From: Cellvibrio fontiphilus_A
GTDB taxonomy: Bacteria; Pseudomonadota; Gammaproteobacteria; Pseudomonadales; Cellvibrionaceae
Length of the DNA: 64,000 nt
Reading direction: 5' to 3'
Assembly (NCBI RefSeq): GCF_042646205.1
Contig: NZ_JBHRTF010000016.1
Span: 1 to 64,000 of the forward strand
In this document: piece by piece, positions 50,857-60,725 of the stretch
Layout of the letters: every line of letters begins with the position of its first letter
Numbering within the stretch: the first letter of the stretch is position 1
The notes under the pieces: model-generated
Told to the model about the DNA's origin: nothing
The model's input: only the letters and a program-made list of their open reading frames with translations
The model's database searches: none
Program-made: the position numbers and the translations under genes

Positions 50857-51726
50857 ATGTCAGCTGTAACTCCTGCTTTGGTAAAAGAACTGCGCGACCG
50901 TACCGGTTTGGGCATGATGGAATGTAAAAAAGCCTTGGGTGAAGCCAATGGCGATATTGAACTGGCTATCGAAAACCTGCGTAAGGTTTCTGGCTTGAAA
51001 GCTGCCAAAAAAGAAGGTCGCACTGCTGCTGATGGCGTTGTTGCCGTCAAGGTTGCGCCGGACAATAGCTACGGCGTAGTGATCGAAGTTAACTCTGAAA
51101 CTGACTTCGTGGCGCGCGATGCAGGCTTTCTGGCGTTTGTAAACTCTGTATTGGACAAGGCATTTGCTACCAAACAAACCGACGTTGCAGCGGTTATGGC
51201 TGGTGAGTTGGAATCTGCTCGTGAAGCGCTGGTGCAGAAGATTGGTGAGAAGATCAGCGTTCGTCGCATTAGCTTGGTTGAAGGTGGTGTTGTAGGTGGT
51301 TACCTGCACTTGAACAACCGCATCGCGGTATTGGTTCAGTTGGAAGGTGGTAACGAAGAGACCGCTAAAGACGTTGCTATGCACGTAGCGGCAGTTAACC
51401 CGCAAGTGGTCAGCTCTGACCAAATGCCTGCAGACGTTGTTGAGAAAGAAAAAGAAATTATCCGTGCGCAGCCAGATATGGCTGGTAAGCCAGCAGAAAT
51501 CGTTGAGAAAATGATTGTTGGTCGTATCAGTAAGTTCTTGAAAGAGGCTAGTTTGGTTGATCAGGCTTTTGTTAAAAACCCTGAGCAAACTGTTGCCCAA
51601 TTCGCTAAGGCGGCTGGCGCCACTGTTAAGAGCTTTGTGCGTCTGGAAGTGGGCGAAGGTATCGAGGTTGCGGTTGTGGACTTCGCGGCTGAAGTGGCTG
51701 CGCAGGTTGCTGCTAGTAAGGCCTAA
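50857..51726 (+). CDS. tsf: Translation elongation factor Ts
   Basis: A 289-residue guanine-nucleotide exchange factor for EF-Tu. The N-terminal UBA-like domain has VKELRDRTGLGMMECKKAL, the core motif TDFVAR is at 82-87, and a C-terminal module follows. Full length. It starts after AGAGGAT. Confidence 0.99.
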   Translation: MSAVTPALVKELRDRTGLGMMECKKALGEANGDIELAIENLRKVSGLKAAKKEGRTAADGVVAVKVAPDNSYGVVIEVNSETDFVARDAGFLAFVNSVLDKAFATKQTDVAAVMAGELESAREALVQKIGEKISVRRISLVEGGVVGGYLHLNNRIAVLVQLEGGNEETAKDVAMHVAAVNPQVVSSDQMPADVVEKEKEIIRAQPDMAGKPAEIVEKMIVGRISKFLKEASLVDQAFVKNPEQTVAQFAKAAGATVKSFVRLEVGEGIEVAVVDFAAEVAAQVAASKA

Positions 51727-51758
51727 TTTATCGCCTGTGTAGGGTGAGAGTTGGCACG

Positions 51759-51797
51759 AAAAAGAGGCCGGGTGGCAACACCCGGCCTCTTTTTTTC
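51759..51797 (+). terminator. Terminator after tsf
   Basis: AAAAAGAGGCCGGGTG and CACCCGGCCTCTTTTT form a long perfect stem with a GCAA loop and a T tail. Confidence 0.95.
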
Positions 51798-51874
51798 TGT
51801 TACACTGCACCGATTTTTCGGCCCCTCGACAGGTGTGGGCATTTGCGGCTAACTCATTGTTTTGGAGAGCATTT

Positions 51875-52609
51875 ATGTCCGGCCCCAGAGATAAAAAGTA
51901 CAAGCGTATTCTGTTGAAACTCAGCGGTGAAGAGTTGATGGGTACAGAAGGATTCGGTATAGACCCCAAAGTGCTCGACAAAATGGCCCTGGAAATTGGT
52001 CAGTTGGTGGGCATCGGTGTTCAAGTAGGGCTAGTGATTGGTGGTGGCAATTTGTTTCGTGGAGCGGCACTGAGTGCGGCTGGACTGGATCGTGTAACAG
52101 GCGACCATATGGGTATGTTGGCCACGGTTATGAATGCCCTTGCAATGCGCGATGCGCTTGAGCGCTCCAATATTTCTTCGCGTGTGATGTCTGCCATTCC
52201 TATGAGTGGAGTGGTAGAGCATTATGATCGTCGTCGGGCGGTGCGTTTCCTCAATTCGGGCGAAGTTGTGATTTTTTCTGCCGGCACGGGTAACCCATTT
52301 TTTACCACTGATTCCGCCGCTTGCTTGCGCGGGATTGAAGTGGATGCAGATATAGTGCTCAAAGCTACCAAAGTGGATGGCGTGTACTCTGCGGATCCGA
52401 AAAAAGACCCCACAGCAACCAAGTATGACCGTCTTTCTTACGATGAAGTACTTGATAAAAAATTGGGGGTAATGGATCTGACGGCAATTTGTTTGTGTCG
52501 CGAACACGATATGCCAGTGCGTGTATTCCGCATGAATAAAGCGGGCGCTCTGTTGAATATTGTAGTTGGAAGCAACGAAGGTACTTTGATTGAAGAGGAT
52601 AAATCATGA
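51875..52609 (+). CDS. pyrH: UMP kinase
   Basis: A 244-residue hexameric amino-acid-kinase-fold enzyme converting UMP to UDP. It has RILLKLSGEELMG, VIGGGNLFRG, DHMGMLATVMNALA and the uridine site SAGTGNPFFTTDSAACLR. The open frame begins 14 codons earlier, but ATG at 51875 follows TTGGAGAG and fits the family. The stop overlaps the frr start by 4 bases (ATGA). Confidence 0.98.
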   Translation: MSGPRDKKYKRILLKLSGEELMGTEGFGIDPKVLDKMALEIGQLVGIGVQVGLVIGGGNLFRGAALSAAGLDRVTGDHMGMLATVMNALAMRDALERSNISSRVMSAIPMSGVVEHYDRRRAVRFLNSGEVVIFSAGTGNPFFTTDSAACLRGIEVDADIVLKATKVDGVYSADPKKDPTATKYDRLSYDEVLDKKLGVMDLTAICLCREHDMPVRVFRMNKAGALLNIVVGSNEGTLIEEDKS

Positions 52610-53163
52610 TCAACGATATTAAAAAAGACGCCGAAGCGCGCATGAAAAAAGCGATTGAAGCACTGGGCAACAACTTCAATAAAATCCGCACTGGCCGTGC
52701 TCACCCAAGCCTGCTGGATGGCATTATGGTCGATTACTACGGTAGCCCTACGCCCCTCAGTCAAGTGGCCAATATCAACATTGAAGATGCGCGCACGCTG
52801 TCGGTTAGCCCTTGGGAGCGTAACTTGGTGCCTGCAATCGAAAAAGCCATTATGAAATCCGACTTGGGGTTGAATCCATCCACCAACAACGGTTTGATTC
52901 GTATTCCCCTCCCCATGTTGACAGAAGAAACCCGTAAAAACTTTATCAAACAAGCGCGCGCTGAAGCAGAAAATGGCCGTGTTGCAGTGCGTAATGTGCG
53001 CCGCGATGTGTTAGGTGATATCAAAGCCTTGCTGAAAGATAAGGCAATTGGTGAGGATGATGAGCGTCGCGCACAGGATGACATCCAAAAAATTACCGAT
53101 AAATATATCGCTGAAGTAGACAAGGCGCTGGCTGCTAAAGAAGTTGATTTGATGGCAGTTTAG
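52606..53163 (+). CDS. frr: Ribosome recycling factor
   Basis: A 185-residue two-domain RRF that splits post-termination ribosomes with EF-G. KIRTGRAHPSLLDGIMVDYYGSPTPLSQVANI and RKNFIKQARAEAENGRVAVRNVRRD are typical. It is translationally coupled to pyrH. Confidence 0.98.
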   Translation: MINDIKKDAEARMKKAIEALGNNFNKIRTGRAHPSLLDGIMVDYYGSPTPLSQVANINIEDARTLSVSPWERNLVPAIEKAIMKSDLGLNPSTNNGLIRIPLPMLTEETRKNFIKQARAEAENGRVAVRNVRRDVLGDIKALLKDKAIGEDDERRAQDDIQKITDKYIAEVDKALAAKEVDLMAV

Positions 53164-53302
53164 TTCGCATCCTCTTACTGGGCGCCTCTCGACTGTGGAG
53201 GCGATCCAGCTTCCTGTACCGAGACTCATAACTTTCATTACAAAAACAAATAACAGGCGATCGGTGATAATCCGGTATTGGCTTGTCGCTGGGAGACTAC
53301 GC

Positions 53303-54037
53303 GTGACTGAAAATCGTCTTCGCCACGTGGCGATCATTATGGATGGCAACAATCGTTGGGCCAAACAGCGCGGTATGGCAGGTGTTTCTGGTCACAAGGT
53401 TGGTGTTGAGCGTATTCGCGATGTAATGGCTGCTTGCCAGGATCAAGGAGTAGAGGTGCTTACTGTTTTTGCTTTCAGTAGTGAAAACTGGCGTCGTCCT
53501 CCAGTAGAGGTGGAGGCATTAATGTCACTTTTTCATCTCTACCTTAAAAATGAAGCCAAAGCCTTGAAAAAAAAAGGCGTTGCGCTACGTGTTATTGGTA
53601 ATCGCGCGCGTTTTAGTCCCGCGATTCAAAAAGCCATTGTGGCGGCTGAGGAGCTTACTGCCGGTGGTAAAACTTCACTGGTTATCGCTGCAGATTATGG
53701 CGGTCGATGGGATATAGCTGAAGCAGCAAAAAAGCTTGCACAGCAAGTGAGTGATGGCAGTCTTGACCTTGATTGCATTAATGAAACGACCTTGCACGCC
53801 CACACTTGTCTAGCTGATTTGCCGCCGTTGGATCTTCTCATTCGTACAGGCGGAGAAGTGCGCATCAGTAATTTTCTTTTGTGGCAGTCTGCTTACGCTG
53901 AGTTTTATTTTAGTGACAAGCTCTGGCCTGATTTTGATGGTGAAGAGTTGAAAAAAGCCATTGCTAATTTCTATGAGCGCCAGCGTCGCTTTGGGATGAC
54001 GGGCGATCAAATACATGCAGGTGCACTTAATGCTTAA
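53303..54037 (+). CDS. uppS: Undecaprenyl diphosphate synthase
   Basis: A 244-residue cis-prenyltransferase making the C55 carrier for peptidoglycan and LPS. Motifs are HVAIIMDGNNRWAKQRG (catalytic Asp), FAFSSENWRRP, and RTGGEVRISNFLLWQSAYAEFYFSDKLWPDF. GTG at 53303 follows GGGAG and gives the standard N-terminus; the longer open frame does not resemble the family. It overlaps cdsA slightly. Confidence 0.97.
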   Translation: MTENRLRHVAIIMDGNNRWAKQRGMAGVSGHKVGVERIRDVMAACQDQGVEVLTVFAFSSENWRRPPVEVEALMSLFHLYLKNEAKALKKKGVALRVIGNRARFSPAIQKAIVAAEELTAGGKTSLVIAADYGGRWDIAEAAKKLAQQVSDGSLDLDCINETTLHAHTCLADLPPLDLLIRTGGEVRISNFLLWQSAYAEFYFSDKLWPDFDGEELKKAIANFYERQRRFGMTGDQIHAGALNA

Positions 54038-54881
54038 GCAGCGTGTAATTACAGCACTGATTTTGGCGGTCATTTTTGTGTCTGCCTTGTTTGGATTGCC
54101 TGCGGGTTATTTCTCGTTTTTTATCGGTGCTGTTGTGCTTGTTGGTGCTTGGGAGTGGTCAAGCCTTGCCGGTTTTTCGGCACGCTGGCAGCGCGCCCTA
54201 TATGTATTGTTCAATTTTATTGCGCTGTTCTGTGTGTCCGCATATTTGGGATTTGAAGGTGAGGCGAGCCCTGATTTAAACCGGGCATCCATTCAAGAGT
54301 TGCTGGTTGGCGGCTGTGTTTGGTGGGCTTTAGCATTGTTATTGGTACAAGGTTATCCATCCAGTGCGCTCTTGTGGGGACATAAAGTGTTGCGACTACT
54401 GATGGGTTTGCTGGTTCTTATTCCTACCTGGGTTGCCTTGGTCTATGTGCGTCAGCAGGAGGCCGGGGCTTGGTTAGTGCTGTTGCTTATGTTGATTGTT
54501 GCCATGGCTGATAGCGGTGGTTACTTTGCGGGTAAGCGTTTTGGTAAGCATAAACTGGCTCCGGCGGTTAGCCCGGGAAAAACCTGGGAAGGTTTTGCGG
54601 GTGGTTTGATCGCCAATTGTTTACTTGCCACTGTGCTAAGTGTGTCTCTGGATGTGGATCTTCTATTGATACTGGTGCTTGTAGTGCCTACGAGTCTTAT
54701 TTCTGTGTTGGGTGATTTATTAGAGAGCATGTTAAAGCGTCATGCCGGTATCAAAGATAGCGGGGTTATTTTGCCAGGGCATGGTGGAATATTGGATCGG
54801 GTAGATGGGGTAACAGCCGCTGCCCCTGTGTTCGCGTTGGCGCTTCTTGGAACTGGCGCATTCTCCCCGGCAGGGCTGTGA
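54030..54881 (+). CDS. cdsA: Phosphatidate cytidylyltransferase
   Basis: A 283-residue membrane enzyme that makes CDP-diacylglycerol. It has about eight helices and the CdsA signature near the C-terminus: SVLGDLLESMLKRHAGIKDSGVILPGHGGILDRVDG. ATG at 54030 is preferred to 54015 by the AGGTG spacing. It overlaps uppS by 8 bases. Confidence 0.96.
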   Translation: MLKQRVITALILAVIFVSALFGLPAGYFSFFIGAVVLVGAWEWSSLAGFSARWQRALYVLFNFIALFCVSAYLGFEGEASPDLNRASIQELLVGGCVWWALALLLVQGYPSSALLWGHKVLRLLMGLLVLIPTWVALVYVRQQEAGAWLVLLLMLIVAMADSGGYFAGKRFGKHKLAPAVSPGKTWEGFAGGLIANCLLATVLSVSLDVDLLLILVLVVPTSLISVLGDLLESMLKRHAGIKDSGVILPGHGGILDRVDGVTAAAPVFALALLGTGAFSPAGL

Positions 54882-54882
54882 T

Positions 54883-56082
54883 ATGTCTCTCCAGCTTCAA
54901 CAAATTACGGTTCTTGGTGCCACAGGTTCTATTGGGGTAAGCACATTGGATGTTGTTGCCCGCCATCCAGATCGTTACAAGGTATTTGCTTTGACGGCTG
55001 ATCGCCGCTGGCAATTACTTGCCACCCAGTGTTTGCAGCATCAGCCTCGTTACGCTGTATTAAACGATGCAAAAGCGGCAGCCAACTTGACTGCTGAGTT
55101 GCAGCGTCAGGGCTGCGAAACGGAGGTGCTGCAAGGTGCTTCTGCTTTGGAAGCTGTAGCTGCCCATGAACAAGTGGATACAGTTATGGCGGCCATAGTG
55201 GGGGGCGCAGGCTTATTACCAACACTTGCTGCAGTCAATGCTGGAAAAAAAGTATTACTCGCCAATAAAGAAGCTTTGGTAATGGCCGGCGGCTTGTTTA
55301 CACAGGCAGTTCAAAAAAGTGGTGCAGTGCTTTTGCCTATTGATAGTGAGCACAACGCAATATTTCAGTGCTTGCCCAATCATCGCAGTGACTATCTAGC
55401 CAGAGGTTTAATGTCCAGTGGTGTAAGAAAAATCCTGTTGACTGCGTCAGGAGGGCCATTTCGGAATACACCTTCATGTGATCTGGCAAAAGTAACTCCC
55501 GAACAGGCTTGCGCTCACCCAAATTGGAGTATGGGTCAGAAAATCTCTGTTGATTCTGCCACTATGATGAATAAAGGGCTTGAATTGATCGAAGCCTGTT
55601 GGTTGTTTAACGCGCGGCCACACCAGATTCAGGTTGTGATCCATCCCCAAAGTGTCATTCATTCTATGGTGGAATACATAGATGGCTCTGTACTGGCCCA
55701 GTTGGGAAACCCGGATATGCGCACGCCTATTGCACACGCCTTGGCTTGGCCCGAGCGAATGGAGTCTGGTGTAGCTAGTCTGGATATCATTGCGACGGCT
55801 CGTCTCGATTTCAGTGAACCGGATCTTTTGCGCTTTCCCTGCTTGCGTTTGGCTCAAAATGCAGCCGATGTATCGGGCACGACACCGGCGTTACTCAATG
55901 CCGCCAATGAAGTGGCTGTTGCCGCTTTCCTCTCTCGCCAGATTCGCTTCGACCAAATTGCGCAGTTGAATGAAGAAGTACTAAGTCGCTTGGTCGCTGT
56001 TGAACCAACCAGTCTGGAAGAGGTTCAAAGCGCCGATACTGAGGCGCGCGCCATGGCGAGTCAGTTGATTAACAGCTGGTGA
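54883..56082 (+). CDS. dxr: 1-deoxy-D-xylulose 5-phosphate reductoisomerase
   Basis: A 399-residue NADPH enzyme of the MEP isoprenoid pathway (IspC). The Rossmann start is ITVLGATGSIGVSTLDVV; LLANKEALVMAG, DSEHNAIFQCL, SMGQKISVDSATMMNKGLELIEA and HPQSVIHSMVEYIDGS hold the substrate and metal sites. It precedes rseP by 22 bases. Confidence 0.98.
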   Translation: MSLQLQQITVLGATGSIGVSTLDVVARHPDRYKVFALTADRRWQLLATQCLQHQPRYAVLNDAKAAANLTAELQRQGCETEVLQGASALEAVAAHEQVDTVMAAIVGGAGLLPTLAAVNAGKKVLLANKEALVMAGGLFTQAVQKSGAVLLPIDSEHNAIFQCLPNHRSDYLARGLMSSGVRKILLTASGGPFRNTPSCDLAKVTPEQACAHPNWSMGQKISVDSATMMNKGLELIEACWLFNARPHQIQVVIHPQSVIHSMVEYIDGSVLAQLGNPDMRTPIAHALAWPERMESGVASLDIIATARLDFSEPDLLRFPCLRLAQNAADVSGTTPALLNAANEVAVAAFLSRQIRFDQIAQLNEEVLSRLVAVEPTSLEEVQSADTEARAMASQLINSW

Positions 56083-56104
56083 TGTTTATCCGAGGGCAGT
56101 TCTC

Positions 56105-57457
56105 ATGTCGTTGATCCAGACAGTCCTTTCTTTTGTGGTTGCGCTACTGATATTAGTGTCTATCCACGAGTTTGGTCATTTCTATGTGGCACGTCGTTGT
56201 GGAGTCAAAGTACTTCGCTTTTCTATTGGTTTTGGCAAGGTGCTCTGGTCTTGGCGTGACAAACAGGGTACTGAGTATGCGCTTGCAGCCCTGCCTTTGG
56301 GTGGCTATGTCAAAATGCTGGATGAACGCGAAGCGCCGGTGAATAGCGATGAGCAAAGCATGGCGTTCAACAATAAAACCGTATGGCAGCGTATTGCGAT
56401 TGTGGCTGCCGGCCCTATTGCTAATTTCCTTTTGGCGATCCTGTTGTTCTGGGTGCTGCTGCTGCAAGGACAGCGCGATTTGATTCCACAAATAGCCAGT
56501 GTGGAGCCGGGTTCAATCGCTGCGCAAGCCGGTCTTGAGGCTGGTCAAGAAATCCTCTCTGTGGATGCTATTCCAACGCCTACCTGGCAGGCACTTAATA
56601 AGGCGCTGTTAAATCGACTGGGCGAAACAGGAACCATAGCCTTCAGTGTGGCCTATCCAGATTCGCATTTTACTTATGAGTCTGAAGGCCGGTTGGATAA
56701 TTGGCTGCGCGACTCTACTGACCCCGATCCTGTGGCTGGTTTGGGGATCAAGCTTCGACTGCCAGAGATACCTGCAGTTATCGGCGAGGTTGTTGCCGGT
56801 GGTGTGGCGGAGGCTGCAGGGTTTGCGGTAGGGGATCGATTAATTGCAGTGAATGATATAGCCATTAGCGACTGGCAGTTTTGGGTGGATTATGTACGCA
56901 CCCATCCCGAACGAGACATGGTTGTACTGATTGAACGCGAGGCTACCGAATTGCGTATCGAACTGAGACCGCAAGCTATCAAGGACGGGCAGCACACTGT
57001 TGGATGGGTGGGGTTAGGTGCGCAGGCTGGGTCAATTCCCGAATCTATGATTCGCACCTATGAATATACCGTGTTTGGCGCTTTTGTGGCCGGCGTTAAT
57101 AAAACCTGGGAAACATCCGGCTTTGTACTTTTATCAGTCAAAAAATTGATTCTTGGGGAAATTTCCACGAAAAACTTGAGTGGACCGATAACCATTGCTA
57201 AGGTGGCGGGCTCTTCTGCCGAGAGTGGCCTGAGGAGCTTTATTGGTTTTGTCGCTCTGCTGAGTGTGTTCCTCGCGGTATTTAACCTTTTACCTATCCC
57301 TGTGCTGGATGGTGGTCACTTATTTTATTACTTTATTGAAGTAATTAAGGGAAAACCGGTGTCCGACAAAGTGCAGATGCTGGGGTATCAGGTTGGACTC
57401 TTCTTGGTCATCAGTTTAAGCGTGCTAGCGCTGTATAACGACATAATGCGGCTTTAA
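56105..57457 (+). CDS. rseP: RIP metalloprotease RseP (site-2 protease)
   Basis: A 450-residue inner-membrane zinc protease that cleaves RseA in the sigma-E envelope stress pathway. The HExxH motif is His21-Glu22-His25 in SIHEFGHFYVA; the third ligand is in VLDGGHLFYY near residue 400. Two tandem PDZ domains lie in the periplasmic segment (VEPGSIAAQAGLEAGQEI and VAGGVAEAAGFAVGDRLI). Four membrane helices. It precedes bamA, its usual partner in the envelope operon. Confidence 0.97.
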   Translation: MSLIQTVLSFVVALLILVSIHEFGHFYVARRCGVKVLRFSIGFGKVLWSWRDKQGTEYALAALPLGGYVKMLDEREAPVNSDEQSMAFNNKTVWQRIAIVAAGPIANFLLAILLFWVLLLQGQRDLIPQIASVEPGSIAAQAGLEAGQEILSVDAIPTPTWQALNKALLNRLGETGTIAFSVAYPDSHFTYESEGRLDNWLRDSTDPDPVAGLGIKLRLPEIPAVIGEVVAGGVAEAAGFAVGDRLIAVNDIAISDWQFWVDYVRTHPERDMVVLIEREATELRIELRPQAIKDGQHTVGWVGLGAQAGSIPESMIRTYEYTVFGAFVAGVNKTWETSGFVLLSVKKLILGEISTKNLSGPITIAKVAGSSAESGLRSFIGFVALLSVFLAVFNLLPIPVLDGGHLFYYFIEVIKGKPVSDKVQMLGYQVGLFLVISLSVLALYNDIMRL

Positions 57458-57512
57458 ATCGGCAGCTGTGCCGAGCCGTAGCCAACATTCATTTACGATT
57501 AGAAAAGATTCT

Positions 57513-60161
57513 ATGATGCGAGTTTCGATGCGAGTTATTGGCTGTTTTCTGGGGCTGATCCTGTGCTGTACGGCTTATGCACAGACCTTCCGTGTAAGTG
57601 ATATTCGTGTGGAGGGACTGCAACGTGTGTCTGCAGGTTCTGTTTTTAGTGCTTTGCCAATTCGGGTTGGTGATGTGCTTACACAAGCTGATATTCAGAG
57701 CGCAACTCGTGAATTATTTAAAGTAGGTTATTTTTCCGACGTTGAAATCAAGCGTGATGGAGATGTATTGGTGCTAGTGATCAAGGAGCGCCCGGCCATC
57801 AACAAAATCGAATTAAAAGGTAACAAAGCCATCAAAACTGAAAACTTGATGGACAGCCTCAGAGACAACAATTTATCTGAAGGGCAAATTTTCCAGCGCG
57901 CCACTCTTGAAGGTATTACTCAGGCGTTGCAGCGCGAGTACGTCAATCAGGGGCGTTATGGTGCTAGTGTAAATATTGAAATTGAAGATATGCCTCGCAA
58001 CCAGGTAAAAGTTCTGGTGAAGATCGACGAAGGTAGCCCTTCTCGTATCAAGCAAATCAACATTGTTGGTAACCATAGCTACACAGAAGAAGACTTGGTT
58101 GATTTGTTTGAGTTGAAAACTACTGGTATGTGGTCATGGATTTCCGGCAACGACAAATACAATCGTGAGAAATTAAAAGGCGATCTGGAACGCTTGGAAT
58201 CCTGGTATTTGGATCGCGGTTATCTGAATTTTAAAATTGATTCTTCCCAAATATCGCTTAGCACTGATAAGTCCAAGATATTTATAACTGTAAATATTAC
58301 CGAAGGCGATATATACCGCGTTAATGGCATAGAGTTGGCTGGTGATCCTGCGATTGATGAAAATATTATTCGCAGCATGATTCTTGTGAAAAAGGATCAA
58401 ATCTTTTCCCAGATTTTGATGACTACATCTGAAGAGTACGTGACCAAACGTTTGGGTAATGAAGGTTATACTTTTGCTAAAGTCGAAGGCATGCCTGAGC
58501 GTAATGAGGCGGATAAAACGGTAAAAATTACCTTCTTCATTGATCCGGGCAAACGCGCTTATGTGAATCGCATTAATTTCCGCGGTAACACTAAAACAGT
58601 GGATGAAGTACTGCGCCGCGAAATGCGCCAAATGGAAGGTGGCTCTGCCAACTCTGCACAAATCGAGCACTCAAAAGTTCGTTTGGAGCGTTTAGGTTTC
58701 TTCAAAGAAGTTAAAGTAGAAAATAAAGAAGTTCCTGGAACCTCAGATCAAATCGATGTTGAGTACACTGTTGAAGAGCAGCCATCAGGTAGTATGGGGC
58801 TACAAGTAGGTTATGCCCAGTATTCCGGCTTGCTGTTCTCTGCGAGCATTCAGCAAAACAACTGGTTCGGTACGGGAAAACAAGTTGGATTTAGTTTTAG
58901 TCACAACCGTTATCAAACCGCCTATAACTTTAATTATAACGATCCTTATTTTACTCCCGATGGTGTCAGTCGTGGTTTGAGTTTGTATTACACCAAGAGT
59001 GACTACGGCTCATACAATATTACACCTTACAGTACTAACGTTTACGGCGGAAAAATTAACTTTGGCTACCCCATCTCCGATATTGAGCGTATAGGCTTTG
59101 ATATAGGTCTACGTAGTTTAAACGTTGATTACACTTCATATTCATCCCAGGAAATTATTCGGACACCTTTCTGGAATCCCAATTATGGCTATATAAGCCA
59201 GGATGAAAATTATGAATTAACTCTGCGCAAACGACTGGGACTCGACTATCCATTAGGTAGCTTTGAAATTAAATCTGTCGATGAAAGCATGTTGGGTACG
59301 CCCGGTTTTCTGGATATCTACGGCGATACTTTCAATGATGCCCAAGCCAGCGTTTATTGGTTAAGGTCAACACTCAATCGCGGTATTCTTGCGAACCGTG
59401 GCGCATCGCAGCAATTGGGTATAGAAGTGTCATTGCCTGGCGGTGACCTGCAGTACTACAAAATTAACTACAATGGTCAAATATTCCAACCTCTGACGCG
59501 CGCGCTAACATTGCGTCTTCATACCCGTATAGGTTATGCCGCAGCCTATGGTGATTTGGACGAGTTACCTTTCTTTGAACATTATTATGCAGGTGGCTTT
59601 GGATCTGTTCGTGGTTTCGAGCGTAATACGTTGGGCCCTCGCAGTACTTATATTCGAGAAGCAATTGTTGCCAATACTGTTTGGGATGACGTAAACGGTG
59701 ATGGTATTGCACAAGCGAGCGAGCAGAGTAATCCTGCTTATGTTCTCTGCAGCGATCCGGATGCTGGTAATTACGATGCTAACATCGCGTGTGATGAGGG
59801 AGTTTTATTATCCAACGCCAATACCAATAATTTGGTTGGTAGGACACGTGGCGCCTTCGGTGGTAATGTTTTGATTCAGGGCGGGGCAGAAATACTCTTC
59901 CCACTTCCGTTTATCAAAGATCAGCGCTCGCTACAAACTACATTTTTTGTCGATGCGGGGAATGTCTTTGACACACATTGCGGCGCAACACAGTTGAATT
60001 GTTATGATGTCGATTTGAGTAAAATTAATGCATCTGTAGGATTTGGTTTGACGTGGATTTCAGGATTCGGCCCTATGACTTTCAGTATCGCGGAGCCGTT
60101 TAAGGAAAATGAGTACGATCGTACCGAAGTGTTCCAATTTTCGTTGGGACAAACGTTTTAA
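57513..60161 (+). CDS. bamA: Outer membrane protein assembly factor BamA
   Basis: An 882-residue Omp85 protein. After a signal peptide (cut at YAQ-TFRVSDIRVEG), five POTRA domains cover about 25-425, followed by a 16-strand barrel ending FQFSLGQTF with the C-terminal Phe signal. The L6 lid motif GSVRGFERNTLGP is present. The L6 loop holds an insertion with DDVNGDGIAQASE, which resembles a Ca2+-binding DxNxDG loop, and two cysteines about 15 residues apart. ATG at 57513 starts the signal peptide; the earlier open codons do not. Confidence 0.97.
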   Translation: MMRVSMRVIGCFLGLILCCTAYAQTFRVSDIRVEGLQRVSAGSVFSALPIRVGDVLTQADIQSATRELFKVGYFSDVEIKRDGDVLVLVIKERPAINKIELKGNKAIKTENLMDSLRDNNLSEGQIFQRATLEGITQALQREYVNQGRYGASVNIEIEDMPRNQVKVLVKIDEGSPSRIKQINIVGNHSYTEEDLVDLFELKTTGMWSWISGNDKYNREKLKGDLERLESWYLDRGYLNFKIDSSQISLSTDKSKIFITVNITEGDIYRVNGIELAGDPAIDENIIRSMILVKKDQIFSQILMTTSEEYVTKRLGNEGYTFAKVEGMPERNEADKTVKITFFIDPGKRAYVNRINFRGNTKTVDEVLRREMRQMEGGSANSAQIEHSKVRLERLGFFKEVKVENKEVPGTSDQIDVEYTVEEQPSGSMGLQVGYAQYSGLLFSASIQQNNWFGTGKQVGFSFSHNRYQTAYNFNYNDPYFTPDGVSRGLSLYYTKSDYGSYNITPYSTNVYGGKINFGYPISDIERIGFDIGLRSLNVDYTSYSSQEIIRTPFWNPNYGYISQDENYELTLRKRLGLDYPLGSFEIKSVDESMLGTPGFLDIYGDTFNDAQASVYWLRSTLNRGILANRGASQQLGIEVSLPGGDLQYYKINYNGQIFQPLTRALTLRLHTRIGYAAAYGDLDELPFFEHYYAGGFGSVRGFERNTLGPRSTYIREAIVANTVWDDVNGDGIAQASEQSNPAYVLCSDPDAGNYDANIACDEGVLLSNANTNNLVGRTRGAFGGNVLIQGGAEILFPLPFIKDQRSLQTTFFVDAGNVFDTHCGATQLNCYDVDLSKINASVGFGLTWISGFGPMTFSIAEPFKENEYDRTEVFQFSLGQTF

Positions 60162-60199
60162 TAATAATTGTTTGGGCTAATTATCCAGAGGAATAGATT

Positions 60200-60712
60200 G
60201 TGACTGTTACACAGAAAATGTTTGCTGTAATTGCTTTATCTTTGGTTTCTGCAGCATCCTTTGCGCAGGGGAAGGTAGTTGTATTGGATCCAACAGGGGC
60301 TGTGATGGCTACAGCTGCTGCAAAAGCTAAATTTGAGAAATTACAAAAGAGTGCTGATTTTGCGGCTGCAAAAGCAAAACTTGATGGCCTTGCTGCAGAT
60401 ATCAAAGCACTGCAAACTGAATACCAGAAAGACGGTATGACTTGGAGTGCGGAAAAACGTGCCGAAAGTGAAAAGAAATTACAAAGCTTGGGGCAGGATT
60501 ATCAATTCCAGGGTAAAAAGCTTCAAGGCGAACAGCAGGCATTGATGCAGCAAATCATGCAGGAGTTGGGTCCAAAAATGGAAACCGTGGTTAAGCAATT
60601 GGTTGAGTCTGAGAATATCAGCATGATTGTTGATGCCAAGTCAGTAATGATGGCCAAGCCAGAAAATGATTTGACTCCAAAAGTGACCGAACTTTTGAAT
60701 AAAGCTAAATAA
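60200..60712 (+). CDS. skp: Periplasmic chaperone Skp/OmpH
   Basis: A 170-residue outer membrane protein chaperone. The signal peptide ends SAASFAQG, then KVVVLDPTGAVMATAAAKAKFEKLQK, a long coiled-coil arm and the C-terminal strand (ISMIVDAKSVMMA). Mature size fits OmpH. The GTG start follows AGAGGA at 8 bases. It lies between bamA and lpxD as in most gammaproteobacteria. Confidence 0.94.
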   Translation: MTVTQKMFAVIALSLVSAASFAQGKVVVLDPTGAVMATAAAKAKFEKLQKSADFAAAKAKLDGLAADIKALQTEYQKDGMTWSAEKRAESEKKLQSLGQDYQFQGKKLQGEQQALMQQIMQELGPKMETVVKQLVESENISMIVDAKSVMMAKPENDLTPKVTELLNKAK

Positions 60713-60725
60713 TCAAAGCGAGTAA

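Noticed and set aside
50860..51981. 373-codon minus-strand ORF opposite tsf
   Set aside because: Antisense shadow of a strongly codon-biased gene; no family features.
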